Origin: Gammaproteobacteria bacterium | GTDB taxonomy: Bacteria; Pseudomonadota; Gammaproteobacteria; SZUA-229 | Length of the DNA: 13,428 bases | Direction of reading: 5' to 3' | Assembly (NCBI GenBank): GCA_013138755.1 | Contig: WTCC01000344.1 | Coordinates: 1 to 13,428, forward strand | In this document: piece after piece, positions 8,357-13,428 of the stretch | How positions within the stretch are numbered: the stretch's first letter is position 1 | How the letters are laid out: every line of letters starts with the position of its first letter | The notes under the pieces: generated by a model | What the model was told of the DNA's origin: nothing | What the model saw: the letters and a program-made list of their open reading frames with translations, nothing else | Database searches by the model: none | Program-made: the position numbers and the translations under genes

Positions 8357-8859
8357 AACAGAACCGACGTATAAAACGCATGGAGCGTGCTAATAAAAAA
8401 AGTTCAGCAACAGGTGGCTTGAGCCTGGTTTCATTGATGGATGTATTTACCATCCTGGTATTTTTCTTGCTGGTTAATTCATCATCTAGTGATGTAATGG
8501 AGCCACCTAAGAATATTAAACTTCCCGACTCTGCGATAGAAACTAAAGCGCGCGAAACGGTTATCGTGATGATCACGCCAACACAGATCTTAGTGCAGGG
8601 TGAACCGGTCATTAGCACTCAGGAAGTTATTGATAGTAAAAACCCTCTTATCACTGAGATAAAAGACAGACTTGAACTGCAGAAGAAAAAAGTTATCGGT
8701 ATCAACACTAAGGTTGTATCAGAAAGCCAGGAAGTAACAGTATTAGCTCATCGCACTGTGCCTTTTCATCTGATGAAGAAAGTGATGGCGAGTTGCGCCA
8801 GTGCGGGTTATGGGAGAATTTCTCTAGCCGTTGTTCAGAAAGCAAAAAGTAAAAGTTAG
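8353..8859 (+). CDS. ExbD/TolR-family protein 2 with intact proton-binding Asp
   Basis: A 168-residue inner-membrane protein. A basic N-terminus (KQNRRIKRMERANKK) is followed by one transmembrane helix at about 23-42, SLVSLMDVFTILVFFLLV. Asp30 sits where ExbD has Asp25 and TolR Asp23 (codon GAT, 8440-8442), the residue that carries protons in this family. The remainder is a periplasmic alpha/beta domain with the usual ExbD-like pattern, ending in a basic tail (KAKSKS). AGGGGA at 8341-8346 lies 6 nt before the ATG, and the start overlaps the previous stop as ATGA. It is probably the active proton-carrying partner in a mixed ExbD pair inserted into the TolQ/ExbB-like pentamer. One TolQ-like plus two TolR-like proteins is also the composition of Myxococcus AglR/AglQ/AglS. 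Confidence 0.95.
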   Translation: MKQNRRIKRMERANKKSSATGGLSLVSLMDVFTILVFFLLVNSSSSDVMEPPKNIKLPDSAIETKARETVIVMITPTQILVQGEPVISTQEVIDSKNPLITEIKDRLELQKKKVIGINTKVVSESQEVTVLAHRTVPFHLMKKVMASCASAGYGRISLAVVQKAKSKS

Positions 8860-8871
8860 CGGACGTATTAC

Positions 8872-10224
8872 GTGATAGATGACATCTCAAAACAACAGGA
8901 AGAAATTAATCGTAAGATTGATGAGGCCTACAGCCGTCTGGATACTTTAAAAGGTGAAGACGTCGGTGTTTCTGATGAGTTAAAAGATCTTAATAAAGTG
9001 CGTGATCGATTCACTATATTGAGTGAGGTCAATGATCAGCTAGCAAAACTGGAGAAGATTGGTGGCGGTGATCTATTCTGGGGTGCTGACTATAATCCTG
9101 AAACGGCTAAGCGTGAGCAGCAACGAATTCATAATCTGGTTACAAATTATGATTCTCGAGTTGCTGAATTACAGAGTCAGCAACAGGACAGTGAAGAAAC
9201 GGTTGAAAGTTTAACGGCAAAGATCAATGTATTAAACGAAGACACCGTTGCGTTGCTAGAACTCGAAGAAGAGTTGTTAGAAGAATTTATCATCGAACGC
9301 GAAATGGTTGAGCAACCTTTCCGTGAGTTGGCGTTACCATGGAATCAAAACAGTAAAGACCAGAAAAAATTCAGAAAAATATTATTGATCGTTCTATTTT
9401 TCTCTATGTTATTAGGTGTTTTAATTCCATTATGGGATATCCCAATACCTGATCGTGTAGAAGTAGTGAAAGTTCCTGAGCGTCTGGCTAAGTTGATGGT
9501 GCCTAAACAGAAACCACCGCCACCACCGCAGCAGGAAAAAGTTGAAGAGAAAAAGCCTGAAAAAGAAAAGGTTAAAAAGGATAATAAACCTGTCCCAGAA
9601 AAAGCTAAGAAGTCTCGTAAGAAGGCAGAAAAAGCTGGCTTGATGGCATTCAAAGATGACTTCGCCGACCTTATCGATGATAGTGCTGACGCTAAGTTAG
9701 GCGCTTCTGCAAAAGTGAGTGGTAAAGGCAGTAAGGCGAAGAAAACAACACGTTCTCTGATTACTTCTAATGTCGGTACTAGCAGTGGCGGTATTAATAC
9801 TGCATCCTTAAGTCGTAATGTCGGTGGTAGTGGCGATAGCATAGGCGGTGTTGAATTCTCTCGTGTCGAAAGTTCGATTGGAACCGATTTTGCAGGAGAG
9901 GAGAGCCCACTTAGCGGTGGTCCAGGACCTTCACGTACTGACGAAGAAATACAGATTGTATTTGATCGTTATAAAGCAGCATTGTATAGGATATACAATC
10001 GTGAATTACGTAAGAATCCAACACTGCAAGGTAAGATGGTGTTGCGCATAACGATTAAACCTGATGGTAGCGTTTCTGCGAGTTCGGTTGATTCTAGTGA
10101 TATGGATTCACCAGCACTCGATAAGAATATCGCGGCCAGAGTGAAGAAGTTTAACTTCGGTGAAAAAGAAGGTGTACCTACTATCACCATTCTTTATCCT
10201 ATCGATTTCTTGCCAGCGTCTTAA
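8872..10224 (+). CDS. TonB-like energy transducer with AgmX/PglI-type C-terminal domain
   Basis: A 450-residue protein starting at GTG, 12 nt after the previous stop, with only a weak upstream GGA. Residues 1-165 have no signal peptide and are strongly charged with heptad patterns (about 1-62 and 80-145), so they should be a cytoplasmic coiled-coil region. One transmembrane helix lies at about 169-187 (KILLIVLFFSMLLGVLIPLW). A TonB-like Pro/Lys/Glu stretch follows at about 211-245 (PKQKPPPPPQQEKVEEKKPE), then a Gly/Ser-rich linker at about 276-352. Residues 355-450 form the C-terminal domain: RYKAALYRIYNRELRKNPTL and then MVLRITIKPDGSVS, the pattern of AgmX/PglI and TonB C-termini. It is expected to be energised by the preceding channel proteins and to reach through the periplasm toward the TPR lipoproteins. 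The long cytoplasmic N-terminus is unusual for TonB. It is the last gene of the cluster. Confidence 0.93.
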   Translation: MIDDISKQQEEINRKIDEAYSRLDTLKGEDVGVSDELKDLNKVRDRFTILSEVNDQLAKLEKIGGGDLFWGADYNPETAKREQQRIHNLVTNYDSRVAELQSQQQDSEETVESLTAKINVLNEDTVALLELEEELLEEFIIEREMVEQPFRELALPWNQNSKDQKKFRKILLIVLFFSMLLGVLIPLWDIPIPDRVEVVKVPERLAKLMVPKQKPPPPPQQEKVEEKKPEKEKVKKDNKPVPEKAKKSRKKAEKAGLMAFKDDFADLIDDSADAKLGASAKVSGKGSKAKKTTRSLITSNVGTSSGGINTASLSRNVGGSGDSIGGVEFSRVESSIGTDFAGEESPLSGGPGPSRTDEEIQIVFDRYKAALYRIYNRELRKNPTLQGKMVLRITIKPDGSVSASSVDSSDMDSPALDKNIAARVKKFNFGEKEGVPTITILYPIDFLPAS

Positions 10225-10301
10225 TTTGAAGAATCTATCGTAAAAAAGTCTATGCTGCCTACTCGTTTTAGAGTAGCCGGAAAAAATATTGTTGAAATAT
10301 T

Positions 10302-10352
10302 GCCATTCTCACTAACACAATATTGTGTTAGTGAGAATGGCTTAACTTTTTT
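10302..10352 (+). terminator. Rho-independent-type terminator of the nine-gene cluster
   Basis: Positions 10302-10341 are a perfect 40-bp palindrome: the left arm begins GCCATTCTCACTAAC and the right arm ends GTTAGTGAGAATGGC, centred on AATATT. As RNA this gives a stem of about 18 bp with a 4-nt loop. A run of six T follows at 10347-10352, separated from the stem by TTAAC. It lies 78 nt after the stop of the TonB-like gene. The offset of the T-run lowers confidence in efficiency, but position and stem strength fit a terminator. Confidence 0.72.
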
Positions 10353-10382
10353 AATGATTGAATATTATTTATATTAATATAA

Positions 10383-10408
10383 TCAAAGAGTTATGCTCAT
10401 CTCTTTGA
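10383..10408. repeat. Inverted repeat, possible second terminator or operator
   Basis: TCAAAGAG (10383-10390) and CTCTTTGA (10401-10408) are perfect 8-bp arms around a 10-nt loop. GATATTGTTTT follows, so a backup terminator on the plus strand is possible, although the T-run is short and late. An operator is the alternative. Confidence 0.45.
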
Positions 10409-10461
10409 GATATTGTTTTATAAAAATAAATGCATGAGTTTGTCGATAATTTGACGTTTTC

Positions 10462-10490
10462 GCTGATTTAACAAAGTTAAATACTATACT
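10462..10490 (+). promoter_or_regulatory. Candidate promoter of the DUF11 surface-protein gene
   Basis: TATACT at 10485-10490 matches the sigma-70 -10 consensus at five of six positions. The corresponding -35 (GCTGAT at 10462-10467, 17-bp spacer) is poor, which would suit an activated or regulated promoter. TTGACG at 10451-10456 is a good -35 hexamer but too far from this -10. A start near 10497 would give a leader of about 210 nt. Confidence 0.4.
10466..10482. promoter_or_regulatory. 17-bp dyad in the promoter spacer, candidate operator
   Basis: ATTTAAC-AAA-GTTAAAT has perfect 7-bp arms with a 3-bp centre and lies directly upstream of the TATACT -10 candidate, inside the spacer. A dimeric regulator bound here would be expected to compete with RNA polymerase. 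AT-rich dyads also arise by chance. Confidence 0.4.
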
Positions 10491-10646
10491 TGTGTCTATG
10501 TAAGCGCTGGCGATAGTAATGATTATCGAAAAACGACAAACATCGTCGTGCTTATCGTCCAAATGGGATCAAACATATAATATTTATACTGCCATGAGAG
10601 TTGGCTGTTGTTTGACGATTCCTACAAATTAAAAGTTCTATATAAA

Positions 10647-10675
10647 CTGCTCGCAAAAAAGATATCTGCGGGCAG
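10647..10675 (+). other. Stable 9-bp leader hairpin
   Basis: CTGCTCGCA (10647-10655) pairs with TGCGGGCAG (10667-10675) over all nine positions with a single G-U pair. The loop is 11 nt and A-rich. It is the most GC-rich stem of the leader. No T-run follows, so it is not a terminator. Confidence 0.55.
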
Positions 10676-10677
10676 CG

Positions 10678-10705
10678 CTTGTCTGTGGTCTTCGAGAAGG
10701 ACAAG
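10678..10705 (+). promoter_or_regulatory. Stem covering the ribosome binding site of the DUF11 gene
   Basis: CTTGTC (10678-10683) is complementary to GACAAG (10700-10705), which ends one base before ATG 10707. AAGG at 10697-10700, the best Shine-Dalgarno match (6 nt from the start), can also pair in an inner hairpin around loop CGAG. Either fold would hide the site, suggesting control of translation. Confidence 0.45.
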
Positions 10706-10706
10706 G

Positions 10707-13428
10707 ATGACTGATATTGCTCTTGATAATAAAAACGGCTCTTGTCGCCATACATCTGCAGTAGAGAATGAAAATTTTTTAAAGTACGGTTTCTTATTTC
10801 TATTATTTTTTGTATTAATGCTGGGTGTTACTCCTCCAGCACAAGCGGAACAATTTCCATGTTCCTCTCTTCCTGGTGGGTTGCTTGATGGCGATGTTAC
10901 CTCGGTCCCACCAGCCAACATAAAAATCGATATAAATTGTCGGATACAAAACTATCCAAATGGTTTAAACACCAATTTTACTTTCGATAATAATGATCCT
11001 ACCCCTTATCTTGTTATTTTTGATAATGTTTTATTTGTCGGTCAGATGTCGTGTAACACGGTTGCTGATCACAAAATCTGGTTTACCAATAATTCAGATA
11101 CGACACTAAAGGCAAGCTGTCAGAATATTTTAATCCCGGTCGAAAAAATCGATAAGCAGAACCCTGTTGGTCAGACGACTGCAACTATCGGCGTACCTTT
11201 TACCTACACGATGATAATCCCGGTCTTGTTTGACCCAGCGACAGGTGGGATAGTCACCGATGGCTCGGTTAATGACATCGGTAATATTCGCGTTACGGAT
11301 GATCTTTCACTGGCAGGAACGGGCGCAGATCTAACACTTCTCAATGTAATCGCTTACCAAGAAGGTACTAATACTCCGGTACCGATTAACAATATCGGTG
11401 GTAATAATCTTGATTTCACCCTGCCGGATATCACGGCGGGTGATCAGATCATCGTCGAAGTGACGGTGGTTCTTAATGATACCGCGGCAAATGTTGCAGG
11501 TAATACGTTTATCAATACAGCTAAATGGTCTTTTTCAAGATTTATTGATGGACAGCTTTTTGAACCATTGCCGGGTGAATGGGGCGTTACTCAACCGCTG
11601 ACTATCGCCGAGCCTGATCTCGTGGTTACCAAGACCAGTAATGAGTCGGTTCTGAACCTTGGAACTCAGGCAGACTTCACTATAGACGTACAGAACAACG
11701 GCGGCAGTGATGCATGGAATGTCACTATCCTCGATCAGTTACCGGACGGCGCTACTGCCGGTATGTGTGATTTTGACCCGACCATACCGGGCATAAGTGC
11801 CAGGATTTTTGAAGCCGATGGGACAACACCAGTCTCTGTTCAGTTGATTCAGGGTTTGGATTTTACGGCTACTTATAGAGATTCCAGCACAGGACCACCT
11901 GCTACACGCTGTCAGCTTGAACTTACAATGCTGACAGACAGAACAGTTATTGGTCCCACTCAACGATTGATCATTGTCTATACGTCTGAACTCGACTTCG
12001 ACACTACGGCTGAAGGTGCAGTGTTAATCAATGTTGCAGGCGCTACTGAATGGTTCGGAGCTGATAGTAGTTTCAACCCTCGCGCTTATAGCAGAACACT
12101 TAGTGCTGATGGTACACCGGGGATTGTGGATCACGAGGATAGTTACACCATAACCACAACATTGTCGGGTTATGTTTTTCATAAGACAGTAGAGAACCTG
12201 ACCACGGGGGCTAATCCAACCGCCACTGCTGCACCGGGTGACACCTTACGTTATAGAGTGCGTCTGTTTAATGTTGATCAAAACTTTACCGCAATTACAG
12301 TTTTTGATCAGCTTGACCTTGCCAGATTTGATCTGACCTCATTTAATATGGTTAACCTGCCTGCGAACGCTGAGTTTGTATACAGCAATATTACTGGTCA
12401 ATTGAACATCGATGGGTTAGGTGCTGCTGATCTGAATCTGCCAGTCGGTAATGAGTTTGTTTTCGAGTTTGATATAACGCTATTGCCTACTTTGGTTAAT
12501 GGTGATCTGGTTTCTAATCAGGCTGATCTTGCCTCGCTTACGGTGAATGCGCTTAGTGATGACCCAGCTGGTGGTATCGTGACTCCGCCTAACCCGGGTG
12601 AACCTACGGTGGTATTAATTCAGTCGCCCGGTCCTCTGTTAAAAGTGAATCCCGCTTCGGCGAGTGTCACTATCGGTGAACGATTTACTTATACTATTAC
12701 GGTTCCCGAGGATCCGAGTTTAGTGCCGCTATATGACGTACGTATTCTGGATGACCTGAGTGTATCCGGCGCAGATTTAAACTTTATCAGTGCAACTGTA
12801 GTCAACGGTGGTGGTTGGTCGCTCAGCAATACAGGCACTGCCACTAACCTGGTCATCGAAGATACTGTTACTGGTATCGATATCCTCGCCAATCAACAAG
12901 CGGTGATTGAAATCACTGTACAGATGTTGAATACCACCGGTAATAATATCGGTGATCCTTTCAATAACACTGCAGCGTATACCTATAACCGTACGAACGG
13001 TATCAGTGCTTCACAGAAGCCAGGTGCAGGTGTCACCACTGCCAATATGATTGTGGTTGAACCGGATTTAACAGTAGTTACCAAAGTAGGTACACCTATA
13101 CTCGCCGCCCCAATCATTGGTGGCAGTATCATTGAATACGTAATCAGTATGACTAATGGTGGTACTTCCACCGCTTTTGATGTCAACGTAGTTGATAACC
13201 TGCCTGCAGAACTAGCGTTATTTTCTGGTTTTACACCGACTATCAGTGGTATTCCTGACACTGGATTTTTATCGTTGCCTACTGCTGGTTCGTTACCTGG
13301 GCAATTAATCTGGGGTCGAGATAATGGCGATAATACGCTGGATATACCTGCCAACACTACCCTGGTACTGACTTATCAGGCACAGGTACAGAACAGCGCT
13401 GTTGCGACGTTTAACAATGTGGCCTGGA
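10707..13428 (+). CDS. Large secreted surface protein with DUF11/isopeptide-type repeats (3' end outside window)
   Basis: The reading frame stays open for 907 codons to the window edge. The start is ATG 10707 after AAGG. The N-terminus is a signal peptide with a long polar n-region (residues 1-25), a hydrophobic core (27-41) and a PAQA cleavage site at 47/48. Residues 48-140 form a domain with four cysteines (52, 78, 116, 138), possibly two disulfides. Then come beta-sandwich repeats of the DUF11 type, starting near residues 145, 302, 486, 641 and 785. Examples are EPDLVVTKTSNESVLNLGTQ and EPDLTVVTKVGTPILAAPII, with recurring NNGGSDAWNVTILDQLP-like segments. Such repeats occur in very long bacterial surface or fimbria-like proteins and may form isopeptide bonds. 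That a surface stalk or adhesin results is inferred. Sampled stretches look more GC-rich than the upstream cluster. A terminator and a promoter candidate separate it from that cluster. Confidence 0.88.
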   Translation, partial: MTDIALDNKNGSCRHTSAVENENFLKYGFLFLLFFVLMLGVTPPAQAEQFPCSSLPGGLLDGDVTSVPPANIKIDINCRIQNYPNGLNTNFTFDNNDPTPYLVIFDNVLFVGQMSCNTVADHKIWFTNNSDTTLKASCQNILIPVEKIDKQNPVGQTTATIGVPFTYTMIIPVLFDPATGGIVTDGSVNDIGNIRVTDDLSLAGTGADLTLLNVIAYQEGTNTPVPINNIGGNNLDFTLPDITAGDQIIVEVTVVLNDTAANVAGNTFINTAKWSFSRFIDGQLFEPLPGEWGVTQPLTIAEPDLVVTKTSNESVLNLGTQADFTIDVQNNGGSDAWNVTILDQLPDGATAGMCDFDPTIPGISARIFEADGTTPVSVQLIQGLDFTATYRDSSTGPPATRCQLELTMLTDRTVIGPTQRLIIVYTSELDFDTTAEGAVLINVAGATEWFGADSSFNPRAYSRTLSADGTPGIVDHEDSYTITTTLSGYVFHKTVENLTTGANPTATAAPGDTLRYRVRLFNVDQNFTAITVFDQLDLARFDLTSFNMVNLPANAEFVYSNITGQLNIDGLGAADLNLPVGNEFVFEFDITLLPTLVNGDLVSNQADLASLTVNALSDDPAGGIVTPPNPGEPTVVLIQSPGPLLKVNPASASVTIGERFTYTITVPEDPSLVPLYDVRILDDLSVSGADLNFISATVVNGGGWSLSNTGTATNLVIEDTVTGIDILANQQAVIEITVQMLNTTGNNIGDPFNNTAAYTYNRTNGISASQKPGAGVTTANMIVVEPDLTVVTKVGTPILAAPIIGGSIIEYVISMTNGGTSTAFDVNVVDNLPAELALFSGFTPTISGIPDTGFLSLPTAGSLPGQLIWGRDNGDNTLDIPANTTLVLTYQAQVQNSAVATFNNVAW

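Larger units (their letters stand above)
10225..10706. other. 482-nt intergenic region without a supported gene
   Basis: No convincing coding region was found here on either strand. In order it holds a long palindromic terminator, a second 8-bp inverted repeat, a candidate promoter with an embedded dyad, and a leader of about 200 nt with several possible RNA stems ahead of the surface-protein gene. The minus-strand reading frames at 10552-10921 lack a recognisable protein and cover the start of the DUF11 gene. Confidence 0.7.
10511..10706 (+). promoter_or_regulatory. Structured 5' leader of the DUF11 gene, possible RNA switch
   Basis: Several stems can be drawn by eye. A hairpin forms at 10511-10528 (CGATAGT/ATTATCG, one G-U). 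A longer stem pairs 10565-10575 (GGGATCAAACA) with 10609-10622 (TGTTT and GATTCC around a 3-nt bulge), enclosing two small hairpins at 10576-10588 and 10591-10605 as in a three-way junction. A 9-bp hairpin at 10647-10675 and a stem at the ribosome binding site follow. GACGAT at 10614-10619 can instead pair with ATCGTC at 10554-10559 or 10542-10547, so alternative folds exist. No riboswitch consensus that I know is visible. Confidence 0.4.

Noticed and set aside
9345..9842. 165-codon minus-strand frame inside the TonB-like gene
   Set aside because: Composition mirrors the Pro/Lys and Ser/Gly codons of the sense strand; no independent start signal or domain.
10259..10276. Small CTACTC/GAGTAG hairpin after the TonB-like gene
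   Set aside because: Only 6 bp and followed by A-rich sequence, so it is not a terminator; the stronger palindrome follows shortly after.
10511..10706. Known c-di-GMP (GEMM) riboswitch
   Set aside because: The conserved core segments of that class are not present in the leader.
10552..10921. Minus-strand reading frames over the leader and the start of the DUF11 gene
   Set aside because: No recognisable protein pattern, and they run antisense to a long frame with a signal peptide and DUF11 repeats.
11739..13357. Several minus-strand reading frames within the DUF11 gene
   Set aside because: They are antisense to a continuous repeat-bearing coding frame and show no domain or start signal.
1..13428. 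tRNA, rRNA, CRISPR array, insertion sequence or phage gene
   Set aside because: None of the expected motifs, repeats or transposase/integrase proteins was seen on either strand.

Overview
The window looks like chromosomal DNA of a moderately AT-rich Gram-negative bacterium, most likely a gammaproteobacterium. This is inferred from Sec signal peptides, outer-membrane-type lipoproteins, a TolQ/TolR/TonB-like energy module and the protein families present. No RNA gene, insertion sequence, phage gene or CRISPR array was found.

Region 1 (89-10224) holds nine tightly packed plus-strand genes that form one envelope machine. The first block (89-6690) encodes exported proteins: a small coiled-coil periplasmic protein, a 704-residue TPR/coiled-coil protein, a 1114-residue TPR lipoprotein and a 198-residue TPR lipoprotein. 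They are separated by 2 nt, 4 nt and a stop/start overlap. After a 91-nt gap come a 98-residue exported protein, a TolQ/ExbB-type channel subunit, two consecutive TolR/ExbD-type subunits and a TonB-like protein with an AgmX/PglI-type C-terminal domain. These overlap by 8 and 4 nt or lie 12-56 nt apart. The layout resembles the AglRQS motor and Glt envelope proteins of Myxococcus gliding motility, related forms of which are known in non-gliding gammaproteobacteria. The likely model is that proton flow through the TolQ/TolR-like stator drives the TonB-like protein, which acts across the periplasm on TPR proteins, two of them anchored in the outer membrane. The cargo or output is unknown.

The most distinctive details are the first ExbD, which has Asn where the proton-carrying Asp of the transmembrane helix should be while the second ExbD keeps it, and the TonB-like protein, which has about 165 cytoplasmic coiled-coil residues before its only membrane helix.

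Region 2 (10225-10706) is a 482-nt intergenic region. It holds a long palindromic terminator, a second inverted repeat, a candidate promoter with a 17-bp dyad in its spacer, and a roughly 200-nt leader with several possible stems, the last of which covers the ribosome binding site of the next gene.

Region 3 (10707-13428) is the 5' part of a very long gene, still open at the window edge. It encodes a secreted surface protein made of DUF11/isopeptide-type beta repeats, with a four-cysteine N-terminal domain and a long-n-region signal peptide. It is probably a separate transcription unit. Whether it is a client of the upstream machine is open.
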